Shown here: positions 1-9,007 of the stretch, piece after piece
Numbering within the stretch: position 1 is the stretch's first letter
Layout of the letters: the number at the start of each line of letters is the position of its first letter
Assembly (NCBI GenBank): GCA_902512765.1
Contig: CABXKF010000007.1
Span: 1-32,568 of the forward strand
Direction of reading: 5' to 3'
DNA from: an uncultured Pelagibacteraceae bacterium
GTDB taxonomy: Bacteria; Pseudomonadota; Alphaproteobacteria; Pelagibacterales; Pelagibacteraceae
DNA length: 32,568 bases
Notes under the pieces: generated by a model
The model's database searches: none
Told to the model about the DNA's origin: nothing
Seen by the model: the letters and a program-made list of their open reading frames with translations, nothing else
Made by a program: the position numbers and the translations under genes

Positions 1-2
1 TT

Positions 3-974
3 CTAAAATTTCCTACAACTGAAAATAAAGATATATCAACTGAAGATGATGAGTTTGAAGATTGGGATGATGAAGAGGATAAGAATGATGAAAAATATTG
101 GTTTACTAAGGATAAAGTTGATAAAATAGCATCAGTTCATAATTATCTAGATAGTCTTCCAGAAGTTGGAAAAGTTTTATCTTTTTCATCTATCATCGAT
201 GTTGCAACACAGCTGAACAATAACAAGCCTCTTGGTACTTTGGAAATGGGCGTTTTGTATTCTAAAATTCCAGAAAGTATAAAAACAGAAATTATTGATC
301 CCTATTTATCTATTGAAAACAATGAAGCTAGAATAAGTTTAAGAATAATTGACTCCCAAAAAGACTTAAGAAGAAATGATTTAATAAATAAAATAAATTT
401 TGATCTTAAAGATAAAATAGGATTAGAGGAAAGTGAATTTAAACTAGCTGGAGTTTTAATTTTATTTAATAATTTATTACAAAGTTTATTTAAATCACAA
501 ATTCTTACTTTAGGGTTGGTAATGATTGGAATTTTTTCAATGTTCGTAATTTTATTTAGAAATATCAAGTTGTCTTTAATTGGAGTAGTTCCTAATTTTA
601 TTGCAGCATTTTTTATTTTAGGAATTATCGGTCTTCTTGGCATCCCATTAGATATGATGACCATTACTATTGCGGCAATAACTATCGGCATAGCTGTAGA
701 CAATAGTATTCACTATATTTATAGATTTAAAGAAGAATTTGATAAGATTAAAGATTACAATAAAACTTTAAAAAGATGTCATTCAACAGTTGGTATTGCA
801 ATATTGAACACATCCATCACTATTGTTTTTGGTTTTTCAATTTTAGTTTTATCAAAATTTATTCCGACAATTTATTTTGGCGTGTTTACAGGACTTGCAA
901 TGTTACTTGCAATGATCTCTGTTTTAACTTTGTTACCCGCTTTGATCTTAACTATTAAACCTTTTGGAAGATAG
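3..974 (+). CDS. RND/MMPL-family exporter, C-terminal part (partial)
   Basis: The reading frame is open from position 3 to the TAG at 972-974, so the gene enters from upstream and only about 323 C-terminal residues are visible. A very acidic segment (Asp/Glu run near residues 13-32) lies in an extracytoplasmic stretch. Five to six hydrophobic helices follow from about residue 170. They include the MMPL/RND-type helix with TIGIAVDNSIHY, whose Asp resembles the proton-relay region of RND pumps, and the protein ends in a hydrophobic LTLLPALILTI stretch. It resembles the HAE3-like 'predicted RND superfamily exporter' group. Substrate is unknown (lipids or hopanoids are common for the family, but nothing here shows it). 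cvpA begins 6 nt after the stop. Confidence 0.8.
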   Translation, partial: LKFPTTENKDISTEDDEFEDWDDEEDKNDEKYWFTKDKVDKIASVHNYLDSLPEVGKVLSFSSIIDVATQLNNNKPLGTLEMGVLYSKIPESIKTEIIDPYLSIENNEARISLRIIDSQKDLRRNDLINKINFDLKDKIGLEESEFKLAGVLILFNNLLQSLFKSQILTLGLVMIGIFSMFVILFRNIKLSLIGVVPNFIAAFFILGIIGLLGIPLDMMTITIAAITIGIAVDNSIHYIYRFKEEFDKIKDYNKTLKRCHSTVGIAILNTSITIVFGFSILVLSKFIPTIYFGVFTGLAMLLAMISVLTLLPALILTIKPFGR

Positions 975-980
975 TTGGTA

Positions 981-1526
981 ATGATTGATAGTTTAAAAGA
1001 TTTTTATAATTTAATATCTATAATTGATCTAATCTACATAATTATTACCTTCTTATCACTTGTTACTTGTTACAAAAAAGGATTTGTCTTAAGTATTTTA
1101 TCAATGGCTAAATGGTTACTTGCCTACGTCATCACTCTAATTTTATTTCCAAGAATAAAACCATACATTGAGGATATTATTGATAACGAGTATGTCTTAG
1201 ATGTTGGGTTGGGAATTGCTATTTTTATATTGGTTATCTTTTTAGTATTACTTGTGAATAAAGGAATTAGTAAAGCAGTAAGTTACACTGGTATCGGAGG
1301 ATTAGATTCTACCTTTGGATTCTTTTTTGGGTTTATTCGAGCATATATAATTTCAGTTTGTATTTTCTCTGGCTTTCATATTGTCTACAATTACGATAAA
1401 TGGCCTATAAATATAGAGCAATCATACATCTTTCCTTACCTTGAAAAAGGTAGTAATTATCTCATAAAAGAATTTCCTAATGAAAAAACATATCAAGATT
1501 CTAAAGAAAAAATTAAAGAACTTTGA
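981..1526 (+). CDS. cvpA: CvpA family membrane protein
   Basis: A roughly 181-residue integral membrane protein with about four hydrophobic helices and a glycine-rich GIGGLDSTFGFFFGFIRAY segment typical of CvpA (colicin V production) proteins. Its position directly before purF is the classical cvpA-purF arrangement, which supports the name. The family is linked to envelope homeostasis; its exact function is not settled. I chose ATG 981, which has GGAAG about 10 nt upstream; an in-frame TTG at 975 would add two residues. The 3' end overlaps purF by 47 nt in another frame, so the two are probably co-transcribed and translationally coupled. Confidence 0.85.
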   Translation: MIDSLKDFYNLISIIDLIYIIITFLSLVTCYKKGFVLSILSMAKWLLAYVITLILFPRIKPYIEDIIDNEYVLDVGLGIAIFILVIFLVLLVNKGISKAVSYTGIGGLDSTFGFFFGFIRAYIISVCIFSGFHIVYNYDKWPINIEQSYIFPYLEKGSNYLIKEFPNEKTYQDSKEKIKEL

Positions 1527-2961
1527 TCCTAAATTAAAAGAAGAATGTGGTGTATTTGGTATAAGTAATTCAAAAGATGCCTCTGCTTTAGCAGCTCTTG
1601 GTCTTCATGCTCTTCAACACCGTGGTCAAGAAGGCTGTGGAATAGTTTCTTTTGACGGTGAAAAGTATTACTCAGAAAAAAGATTTGGCTTAGTTGGAGA
1701 CAACTTTAATAAAGAAAAAGTTCTTAAAAACCTTAAAGGAAATTATGCTATTGGTCATAACAGGTACAGCACAACTGGTGAAAATACATTAAGAAATATC
1801 CAGCCTTTTTTTGCAGATACTAATGCAGGTGGAATTGGAGTTGCTCATAATGGAAACTTAACAAACTCTATTGCACTTAGAAATAAATTGGTTGAAGATG
1901 GAGCTATTTTTTACTCAACATCTGATACAGAAACTATTGTTCAATTAATTGCAAAATCTAAACGACCCAAAACAATTGATAAAGTCGTAGATGCAGTGTT
2001 CCAAATTCAAGGAGGTTATGCCTTAGTGATGTTAACACAAAATTCATTGATTGGAGTTAGAGATCCATTTGGGATTAGACCACTTGTTATTGGAAAATTA
2101 GGTAACAGCTATGTACTTGCATCAGAAACTTGTGCATTGGATATTATTGGTGCTAAATTTGTGAGAGATGTTGAAAATGGTGAGATTGTTTTAATTGAAA
2201 ATGATAAGTTAGAAAGTATCAAACCCTACCCTCCAAAAAAAGTAAGGCCTTGTGTTTTTGAATATATTTATTTTGCAAGACCTGACAGTATTCTTGACGG
2301 TAAAACTGCTTATGAGCATAGAAAAAATATTGGAATTGAGCTTGCTAAAGAAAATGATATAGAGGCAGATATAGTAGTTCCTGTTCCAGACAGTGGTAAT
2401 GCAGCTGCTCTTGGCTTTGCCCAATATTTAAAAATAAATTATGAACATGGTTTAATTAGAAATCACTATGTGGGAAGAACATTTATTGAACCAAGTCAAA
2501 AAATTAGAAGCTTAGGAGTTAAGCTAAAATTAAATGCAAATCAAACAACTATTAAAGATAAACGAATTATTTTAATTGATGACTCGCTTGTAAGAGGAAC
2601 TACTTCTCATAAAATTGTTAAAATGTTATATGATGCAGGGGCTAAAGAAGTGCATGTTAAAATTGCCTGTCCTGAAATTAGATATCCAGATTTTTATGGC
2701 GTTGATACTCCAACCAAAAAAGAATTGTTAGCTGCTAATAAGACAAATGAGGAAATTTGTGAGTATATTGGAGCTAAATCTCTAAAATTTTTATCTCTTG
2801 AAGGATTATATAAAGCAATTGGTTTTGACAAAAGAAATGATACTTACCCACAACTTACGGATCATTATTTTACAGGGGACTATCCTGTAAAACCTATTGA
2901 TCAATTAGGAGACAATAAAGTAACTCAATTATCCTTATTAAGCACTGGTTCTAACAATTAA
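1480..2961 (+). CDS. purF: Amidophosphoribosyltransferase (PurF)
   Basis: Catalyses the first committed step of purine synthesis: PRPP plus glutamine to 5-phosphoribosylamine. The N-terminal Ntn-type glutaminase starts at Cys23 (ECGVFG), so a 22-residue Lys-rich propeptide is expected to be removed to expose the catalytic Cys. GHNRYST and AHNGNLTN are glutaminase motifs. The phosphoribosyltransferase part has the PRPP loop ILIDDSLVRGTTS near residue 370. Length (493) is normal. In the Bacillus-type enzyme four cysteines bind a [4Fe-4S] cluster. Here only the CVFEYIYFARPDS cysteine is kept: PDFYG replaces PCFYG, and the C-terminal HYFTGDYP lacks the CxxC pair, so a cluster is unlikely. ATG 1480 is the only plausible start, inside the cvpA 3' end. 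Confidence 0.96.
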   Translation: MKKHIKILKKKLKNFDPKLKEECGVFGISNSKDASALAALGLHALQHRGQEGCGIVSFDGEKYYSEKRFGLVGDNFNKEKVLKNLKGNYAIGHNRYSTTGENTLRNIQPFFADTNAGGIGVAHNGNLTNSIALRNKLVEDGAIFYSTSDTETIVQLIAKSKRPKTIDKVVDAVFQIQGGYALVMLTQNSLIGVRDPFGIRPLVIGKLGNSYVLASETCALDIIGAKFVRDVENGEIVLIENDKLESIKPYPPKKVRPCVFEYIYFARPDSILDGKTAYEHRKNIGIELAKENDIEADIVVPVPDSGNAAALGFAQYLKINYEHGLIRNHYVGRTFIEPSQKIRSLGVKLKLNANQTTIKDKRIILIDDSLVRGTTSHKIVKMLYDAGAKEVHVKIACPEIRYPDFYGVDTPTKKELLAANKTNEEICEYIGAKSLKFLSLEGLYKAIGFDKRNDTYPQLTDHYFTGDYPVKPIDQLGDNKVTQLSLLSTGSNN

Positions 2962-2965
2962 ATAG

Positions 2966-2981
2966 AAAAAATTAATTTTTT
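2966..2981. terminator. AT-only palindrome after purF, possible weak terminator
   Basis: AAAAAATTAATTTTTT is a perfect 16-nt palindrome 5 nt after the purF stop, in a 65-nt gap before gshA. It could fold as an A/T-only hairpin ending in a U-run on either strand. A stem with no G-C pairs is weak, so this may be just low-complexity sequence. Confidence 0.25.
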
Positions 2982-3026
2982 AATAATTATCTTTAAATTC
3001 TAAATTTAAATATTATCTAGATATAT

Positions 3027-4322
3027 ATGATCAAATCTAAAGAACAAATAATAGATTATTTTAAATCAGGAATTAAACAGACAAAAGATTTTAGGATTGG
3101 GATTGAGCATGAAAAATTTTTGTTCAGTAACATTGATAATAAAAGAATTAATTATTCAAAAATTAAAGAGATGTTTGCTGCTCTTTTAGAATTTGGCTGG
3201 AATCCAATTTTAGAAAAAAAAAATATTATAGGGCTAAACAAAGGTGGCAAAAATATTACTCTTGAACCTGGAAACCAAATAGAATTATCAGGTGATAAAC
3301 TTAATCATATTCATGAAGCTTGTGCAGAGTCTCAGGATTATCTATTTGAATTAAGACAAGTTACTCAAAAATTAGGTATTAATATTGTAAGTGCTGGATT
3401 TGATCCTATTTCAAAATTAGATGAAATTCCAAATAACCCCAAACAACGATATGAGTTAATGACTAAGGACATGCCTCTTGGAGGAGAACTAAGTTTAGAT
3501 ATGATGTATCGAACTTGTGGTACACAATTAAACATCGATTATAATTCTGAAGAAGATTTTAAAAAAAAATTTAAAGTTGTTAATTCCATAGTCCCAATTT
3601 CAATTGCTTTATTTGCAAACTCAGCAATTGTTGAAAAGAAAAAAAGTAATTATTTATCATATAGATCCAAAGTTTGGCAAAGCACCTCGAGAGGAGGACT
3701 TCCTAAATTATTTTTTGAAGAATTAGATTTTGAAAAATATGCAGAGTTTTCAATAAATTTTCCAATTTTATTTATTCAACATGAAGGGTCATATATTTCT
3801 GGAAGAAAATATACTTTTAAAGATTTTATGGAGGGTAAAATTAATGAGATTGGAAACAGACTACCGACCGAAAGTGATTTAACTACTCACTTAAGTACAA
3901 TTTTTACAGAAAATAGATTAAAGAAATATATTGAACTTAGATCAATGGATACTTGTGGTTGGGATTGTCTATGTTCAGGACCCGCTTTCAATGTTGGGAT
4001 GCTATATGGAAATTTAAATGAAGTTTATGAGTTAATTTCAACTTGGGATAAAGATAAAATTATTAACGCTTATCTAGAAGCTCCCAAAAAAGGATTTAAT
4101 ACTCAACTTATGGGTAAAGATCTTCTTTATTGGGCAGGTACATTATTAGATTTATCTAAAAAAGGATTAGAGGACAGAGATATTTTGAATAAACATGGGA
4201 AAAATGAGACATTATTTTTAAATCATTTGCAAAAAGTAATTGATAATAAAACTACTAATGCAGATCATATGATTAGTAAATTTTCTAAAACTGAAGATTT
4301 AAGTGAATTATATGACAAATAA
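3027..4322 (+). CDS. gshA: Glutamate-cysteine ligase, plant/alphaproteobacterial type
   Basis: ATP-dependent joining of L-glutamate and L-cysteine, the first step of glutathione synthesis. The 431-residue protein has the GCS2/plant-type fold signature: GIEHEKF near residue 25, EPGNQIELSG near 84, and MMYRTCGTQLNIDY near 160. Length fits the group. The gene is followed by gshB with an 11-nt overlap, giving a two-gene glutathione operon. The start ATG has no evident Shine-Dalgarno; TATTAT at 3011-3016 lies about 10 nt before the ATG, so a very short or absent leader is possible (inference). Confidence 0.93.
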   Translation: MIKSKEQIIDYFKSGIKQTKDFRIGIEHEKFLFSNIDNKRINYSKIKEMFAALLEFGWNPILEKKNIIGLNKGGKNITLEPGNQIELSGDKLNHIHEACAESQDYLFELRQVTQKLGINIVSAGFDPISKLDEIPNNPKQRYELMTKDMPLGGELSLDMMYRTCGTQLNIDYNSEEDFKKKFKVVNSIVPISIALFANSAIVEKKKSNYLSYRSKVWQSTSRGGLPKLFFEELDFEKYAEFSINFPILFIQHEGSYISGRKYTFKDFMEGKINEIGNRLPTESDLTTHLSTIFTENRLKKYIELRSMDTCGWDCLCSGPAFNVGMLYGNLNEVYELISTWDKDKIINAYLEAPKKGFNTQLMGKDLLYWAGTLLDLSKKGLEDRDILNKHGKNETLFLNHLQKVIDNKTTNADHMISKFSKTEDLSELYDK

Positions 4323-5238
4323 AATCGTTGCTATTCAAGGAAATCACCCCTCAAAATTAAACTCTGAAACAGACACAAGTGTTTTTCTTGCTCATGAGAT
4401 TCAAAGCAAAAACTACAAGATATTTTATTATGACCCAAAAGATTTGTCAGTAATTAATTCAAAAGTAATTGCCTCAGGATTTTTTATAAAGTTTAATTAT
4501 AAAGATAAAAAATTTTTTAAAATCTTAAAAAAACAAAAACTAAATCTTACAAAATGTAAATTTATTCTAATTCGTCAAGATCCTCCTTTTAATCTTGAAT
4601 ATATTTCGGCAACATACATTCTTGATACAATTAAAGATAAAGTTAAAATTTTAAACAACCCTACTTCAATTAGAAACGTATCTGAGAAACTATATTCTGC
4701 AAGATACCAAAAATTTATGCCAAGCACTATTTTTACTCAAAATATAAGTGAAATTAAAAACTTTTTTAAGATACATAAAAAAGTAATTATAAAACCTATC
4801 CATAGTTACGGTGGAAATGACATTCATCTTTTAAACAAATTTAATTCAAAACTAATTAATCAATTTATCAAAAGGCATGATCACATAATGTGTCAAAAAT
4901 TTTTACCTAAGATTAGCAAAGGTGATAAAAGAGTTTTTTTAATAAATGGTCAAGTATGTGGTGCAATATCTAGAGTTCCTAAACATGGTTCTTTTTTAAG
5001 TAACATGAGCAAAGGTGCAAAACCAATTAATGTCCAATTAACCAAAACAGAGCATAAAATTTCAAAATTAATTGCTAAAGATCTTAAAAAAGAAAATATT
5101 TTTTTTGCAGGAATAGATTTTATAGATCAAAAATTAAATGGTGATATCAATGTTACATCACCTACTGGATTAAAAACATTATACGATTTATCAGGAGTTA
5201 ATCTTGCAAAAATATTCTGGAAAAAATTAAAAGCATGA
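4312..5238 (+). CDS. gshB: Glutathione synthetase
   Basis: Adds glycine to gamma-glutamylcysteine using ATP. About 308 residues, the usual bacterial GshB length, with the ATP-grasp layout: N-terminal LIRQDPPFNLEYI substrate region, KVIIKPIHSYGGNDI ATP-binding lysine region, GDKRVFLINGQVCGA, and FFAGIDFID...INVTSPTG metal-binding end. ATG 4312 was chosen over the upstream GTG 4303 because MTNKIVAIQ fits the family N-terminus. It overlaps gshA by 11 nt, and its TGA overlaps the ATG of the next gene (ATGA). Confidence 0.93.
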   Translation: MTNKIVAIQGNHPSKLNSETDTSVFLAHEIQSKNYKIFYYDPKDLSVINSKVIASGFFIKFNYKDKKFFKILKKQKLNLTKCKFILIRQDPPFNLEYISATYILDTIKDKVKILNNPTSIRNVSEKLYSARYQKFMPSTIFTQNISEIKNFFKIHKKVIIKPIHSYGGNDIHLLNKFNSKLINQFIKRHDHIMCQKFLPKISKGDKRVFLINGQVCGAISRVPKHGSFLSNMSKGAKPINVQLTKTEHKISKLIAKDLKKENIFFAGIDFIDQKLNGDINVTSPTGLKTLYDLSGVNLAKIFWKKLKA

Positions 5239-6095
5239 CAAATTTATCTGACCAACAAAAAGGATCTTTTTTAGCATTTGTTGCAGTAATGTTTATTACA
5301 CCTGATAGTTTATTTATTAGATTATCGAATGTGGATACTTGGGGTTTAGTATTTTATCGTGGAATGATTCCGTTTTTTACTGTCTTGATTGGAATGTTAA
5401 TCGTTTATAAATCCAATTTTTTTAAGATGTTATTTAATAGTGGTTACCATGGTTTAATTTTTATAACTACTTTCTCTATTACTAATATTACTTTTGTAGT
5501 CTCTATCCAAAACACTAATGTAGCTAATACTTTAGTCATGATTGCAATGGCACCTATGTTGTCTGCAATTTTAGGTGCTATTTTCTTAAAAGAGATACCT
5601 GATCAAAAAACTTGGGTTGCAATTGCAGTAACATTTTTAGCTGCAGTTTATATTTTCTACGACTCGCTTCAATTAGGGAATGTTTATGGGGATATTTTAG
5701 GTTTTATCACAGGTCTTGGACTTGCAATTAATGCTGTGACTATTAGATCGGCTAAGAAAAAAAACTTACTACCTGCAGCAGTTGTCGGGAAATTGTGTGT
5801 TGCAATATTCGCTATGTTTTTTATTGAAACCTACACTTTAGTTGACCGAGATTTATTTATTGTACCATTAATGAGTATTATGTGTGTTGCTATTCCTTTT
5901 GTGCTTGTAACGATTGCTCCTAGATTTATCCCTGCTGAAGAGGTGAATTTATTCTTCCTATTAGAGACTATTATTGGTCCATTCTGGGTTTGGATGGTAA
6001 TTAAAGAACAGCCTAGTATTGAGACCATTCAAGGCGGATTAGTCATAATTTTAACAATTGCGATTCACTCATTCCTAAAGCTTAGAAAATCATAA
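5235..6095 (+). CDS. EamA/DMT-superfamily permease
   Basis: A 286-residue protein with about ten hydrophobic helices arranged as two EamA repeats (for example LVMIAMAPMLSAILGAIFLKE in the first and VNLFFLLETIIGPFWVWMVI in the second). DMT permeases move small metabolites such as amino acids or drugs; the substrate cannot be read from sequence. Overlap with gshB by 4 nt (ATGA) suggests co-translation. It is related in layout to the EamA protein at 20298-21203 (same VW motif in the penultimate helix region). Confidence 0.85.
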   Translation: MTNLSDQQKGSFLAFVAVMFITPDSLFIRLSNVDTWGLVFYRGMIPFFTVLIGMLIVYKSNFFKMLFNSGYHGLIFITTFSITNITFVVSIQNTNVANTLVMIAMAPMLSAILGAIFLKEIPDQKTWVAIAVTFLAAVYIFYDSLQLGNVYGDILGFITGLGLAINAVTIRSAKKKNLLPAAVVGKLCVAIFAMFFIETYTLVDRDLFIVPLMSIMCVAIPFVLVTIAPRFIPAEEVNLFFLLETIIGPFWVWMVIKEQPSIETIQGGLVIILTIAIHSFLKLRKS

Positions 6096-6152
6096 ACCTC
6101 TAAATACATTTAACTTGATTTGGCCACAAATCAGAAATAGATACCGATTCAG

Positions 6153-7469
6153 ATGGAAAAAGTATTAAAAAATTCATGGGCATTATTTTTAGGTATGGGG
6201 GCACTTATGCTTGCTTATGGATTTCAAGGATCATTACTTGGAGTTAGAGCTGTAAAAGAAGAATTTAGTTTAACAGCAACAGGGTTTATGATGTCTGGTT
6301 ACTTTGTTGGTTACTTTATTGGTGCTAAAACTATTCCACAAATAATTTCTCGTGTAGGACATATCAGAGTGTTTGCAGCTTTTGCTTCTGTTGCTTCATT
6401 AGTAGTTTTAATTCACGCTATATACGTTAGCCCTTTTGCATGGTTTCTATTAAGGGTGCTTACAGGTATAAGTATGGTTTCTATTTATACTGTTGCTGAA
6501 AGTTGGTTGAATGATAGAGCAAGTAATAAAAATAGAGGCAGTGTCTTGTCCGTCTATATGGTCATCTTATATGGTGCTATGGGGCTTGGAATGTTTTTAC
6601 TTAACTTTAGTGATCCTTTAAACTTTGAACCCTTTATATTAATTTCAGTCATAACTTCAGCTGCACTAATTCCAATATTACTTACAAAAAGAAAAGCTCC
6701 AACGTTTAAAAAGATATCAACTATGTCTTTACAGGAAGCATTTATCTCATCTCCATTTGGGATGGTCAGTGCATTTTTTTATGGAACTATTCAATCTGCA
6801 TTATTCACACTGCTAGCAGTATATGCAGCAACAATGAATTTTTCTATTTTTCAAATTTCATTAGTTACCTTTATGCTTGCGGTATCAGGTGCAATTTCTC
6901 AATGGCCTATTGGAAAATTGTCCGATATGTTTGATAGAAGAAGAGTAATTATTATAGTGACTTTTGCATCAGCATTCTTTGCTTTTTGTGCAATTTTATC
7001 TTCAAGACAAATGTATTTACCAGGTGAGTTAGCAACCAGTAAATTTTGGTTTTATGTTTTTTTAATTTTATTTTCTTTTTGTAGTCTTCCAATGTTCTCT
7101 TTAATTTTAGCACATACCAATGATTTTATCCCTAAAGAAAAATTTGTTGCAGCAGGTGCTAGTTTACAGTTTACATTTGGTATGGGTGCTATGGGTGGCC
7201 CTTTTTTATGTTCAGTATTTATGGGTTTCGTTGGACCTAATGGTTTTTTTATATTCTTAATATTTTTTCATTCTTTAATTGGAATTTATGGACTTTATAG
7301 ATCAAAAGTTAGACCTGTTGTTGAAAATCCAGATTCTCAATTCGTTGCAATGCCACAATCAATTACGCCAGCTGGTATTGAATTAAACCCTTCAACTGAA
7401 CCTATTGAAGAACCGGTTAAACCATCTTTAGAACCTGTAATTGAAGAAAACAAACCTAATAGTTTTTAG
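6153..7469 (+). CDS. MFS transporter, YcaD-like
   Basis: A 438-residue, 12-helix major facilitator protein. VAESWLNDRASNKNRGSVLSVYM and WPIGKLSDMFDRRRV near residue 250 are the loop motifs of the YcaD-type MFS group. The last roughly 55 residues form a hydrophilic tail rich in Pro and Glu (repeated EEP/EPV-like pieces), longer than in E. coli YcaD and probably cytoplasmic. Substrate unknown. A 57-nt gap separates it from the upstream permease, so it may have its own promoter. The gene converges on the thioredoxin-like gene with 8 nt between stops. Confidence 0.85.
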   Translation: MEKVLKNSWALFLGMGALMLAYGFQGSLLGVRAVKEEFSLTATGFMMSGYFVGYFIGAKTIPQIISRVGHIRVFAAFASVASLVVLIHAIYVSPFAWFLLRVLTGISMVSIYTVAESWLNDRASNKNRGSVLSVYMVILYGAMGLGMFLLNFSDPLNFEPFILISVITSAALIPILLTKRKAPTFKKISTMSLQEAFISSPFGMVSAFFYGTIQSALFTLLAVYAATMNFSIFQISLVTFMLAVSGAISQWPIGKLSDMFDRRRVIIIVTFASAFFAFCAILSSRQMYLPGELATSKFWFYVFLILFSFCSLPMFSLILAHTNDFIPKEKFVAAGASLQFTFGMGAMGGPFLCSVFMGFVGPNGFFIFLIFFHSLIGIYGLYRSKVRPVVENPDSQFVAMPQSITPAGIELNPSTEPIEEPVKPSLEPVIEENKPNSF

Positions 7470-7477
7470 TATTTTAA

Positions 7478-7849
7478 TTATTCTAAAGATTTGATCTGAG
7501 AGTAAATCTTATCTTTATTTGTTTGACCAATGGTTCGTGATAATTCTTTGCTATCTTTATAAACAACAATTGTTGTCCAATAATTAATACCTAAAGATTT
7601 TGCGATTTTTTTATCTTTCGTTTGTTCAAAGCTTAAAAATATTACATCTTTGAAATCTTGTTTGGCTTTGTCTAATACTTTTATTTGTTTAGCACAAGTT
7701 GTGCAGGTCTTGTTCCATGAATGGATTACAACAGTTTTTCCCTCTAATTGTGATTTTTCAAAAATCTCATTAGTAAAAGTAGTTTCTTTACTTACAGCAA
7801 CTGAATTAAGGCCAAAAATTAAAAGTATAAAAATTAGAATATTTTTCAT
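7478..7849 (-). CDS. Exported thioredoxin-like protein
   Basis: A 123-residue protein with an N-terminal signal peptide (roughly residues 1-20, MKNILIFILLIFG core) and a thioredoxin fold of normal length. The redox-type motif is C49-T-T-C52 in WNKTCTTCAKQ. The loop that normally holds the invariant cis-proline reads NYWTTIVVY, with Thr where Pro is expected. That may alter redox potential, substrate binding or metal affinity. Likely periplasmic thiol chemistry; partner unknown. It lies 66 nt downstream of the dehydrogenase gene on the same strand and could share its transcript. Confidence 0.8.
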   Translation of the reverse strand: MKNILIFILLIFGLNSVAVSKETTFTNEIFEKSQLEGKTVVIHSWNKTCTTCAKQIKVLDKAKQDFKDVIFLSFEQTKDKKIAKSLGINYWTTIVVYKDSKELSRTIGQTNKDKIYSQIKSLE

Positions 7850-7915
7850 AATTAGAAGTAATCTACACCCAACTAGTATTTCTGTAATTAAACAAATTGT
7901 CTCTATGACCTTACT

Positions 7916-8935
7916 TCAATAACCTAGCTTTCTATCAATTTGATTAATAAGTTCCTTTTTTTCTAAAAAAAGTTTGAGATTTTTAAAGAATATCTTTAAC
8001 ACCATTTCAATATAGTTGCCTTGACTATCTGATGAAATATGTGGTGTGATTATTAAATTTGGCGTATCCCAAAGATTAGAGTTTTTAGGTATGGGTTCGT
8101 GAGAAAATACATCTAAAATAGCACCGGCTATTTCATTTTTTTCTAATTTAATTCTTAAAGCCTCATAATCTAACACTGAGTGTCTGCCAATGTTAACGAT
8201 TCCACAGGTAGATTTAAGACTGTCTAATCTAGTCTTATTAATTAATCCTTTTGTTTCTTCTGTTTCAGGAACTGCGAGATATAAAAAATCAGCACTTGGC
8301 AATACTTCATCTATTTTATTAAAAGTAATTACTTTTGAGCAACCCTCAACACTTTTTCCTTTACGATTAACCCCAATAACTTCAGCTCCAAGTTTACTTA
8401 TATGCTTTATCATTGAGCCACCTAAAGATCCGGTTCCAACTACAACAACTTTAAAACCTTCAATAGGTTTACTTAGTAAAGTTACAAACTCTTTATTTTT
8501 TTGATTTGTAACAATTTTAGTCATTTGATTTTGAAGCATTAAGATGCTCATTAAACCAAATTCTCCTGCTTTTTTAGCATGCACGCCACTACTGTTTGTT
8601 AAAACTAAATCTTCTTTCATCCAATCAAAGGGAGATAGATGGTTAACTCCGGCAGAACTTACATGTATCCATTTAAGCTTTGGAGCTATAGCTTTAATAT
8701 TTTCTGTTGGAAATTGCCAACCAAGCAAAATATCTGCTTCTTTCATAGAAGTTAGATAATTATCATCATCCCAATCTATTAAATACTCTATCTTTTCTCT
8801 AATTTCTGGAAATTGACTTAGTCCTTTTTCAAATTCTTCTTTAGTTATTGTGCTATGCTTTTCACCTTCTGGATCACAAGGTAAAAAACCTTCTTTCCAG
8901 TGGTTATTTCTTATATGAATTTTAATTTTATTCAT
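7916..8935 (-). CDS. D-isomer-specific 2-hydroxyacid dehydrogenase (NAD(P)-dependent)
   Basis: A 339-residue member of the D-2-hydroxyacid dehydrogenase family: N-terminal substrate domain, a Rossmann domain with VVVGTGSLGGSM (GxGxxG at 167-172), and the catalytic triad Arg251 (NIGRHSVLD), Glu280 (FSHEP) and His299 (ITPHIS). It would interconvert a 2-keto acid and a D-2-hydroxy acid in the cytoplasm. It resembles the glyoxylate/hydroxypyruvate reductase-like subgroup, but the exact substrate is not determined. Divergent from yajQ across 72 AT-rich bases that must hold both promoters. Confidence 0.88.
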   Translation of the reverse strand: MNKIKIHIRNNHWKEGFLPCDPEGEKHSTITKEEFEKGLSQFPEIREKIEYLIDWDDDNYLTSMKEADILLGWQFPTENIKAIAPKLKWIHVSSAGVNHLSPFDWMKEDLVLTNSSGVHAKKAGEFGLMSILMLQNQMTKIVTNQKNKEFVTLLSKPIEGFKVVVVGTGSLGGSMIKHISKLGAEVIGVNRKGKSVEGCSKVITFNKIDEVLPSADFLYLAVPETEETKGLINKTRLDSLKSTCGIVNIGRHSVLDYEALRIKLEKNEIAGAILDVFSHEPIPKNSNLWDTPNLIITPHISSDSQGNYIEMVLKIFFKNLKLFLEKKELINQIDRKLGY

Positions 8936-9007
8936 TTGTTAATTATTATCTTATCTTTAATTTCTTTTAATAAAAAATATATTATCATATAGATTAATAA
9001 AAATATT

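Noticed and set aside
302..703. Minus-strand ORF of 133 codons inside the RND gene
   Set aside because: It is the antisense shadow of the membrane helices of a clear RND gene and has no recognisable domain.
6096..6152. AACTTGATTTGGCCAC resembling a half-site of the repeat family
   Set aside because: Only a single half-site and no GAGATAAA tail; likely chance.
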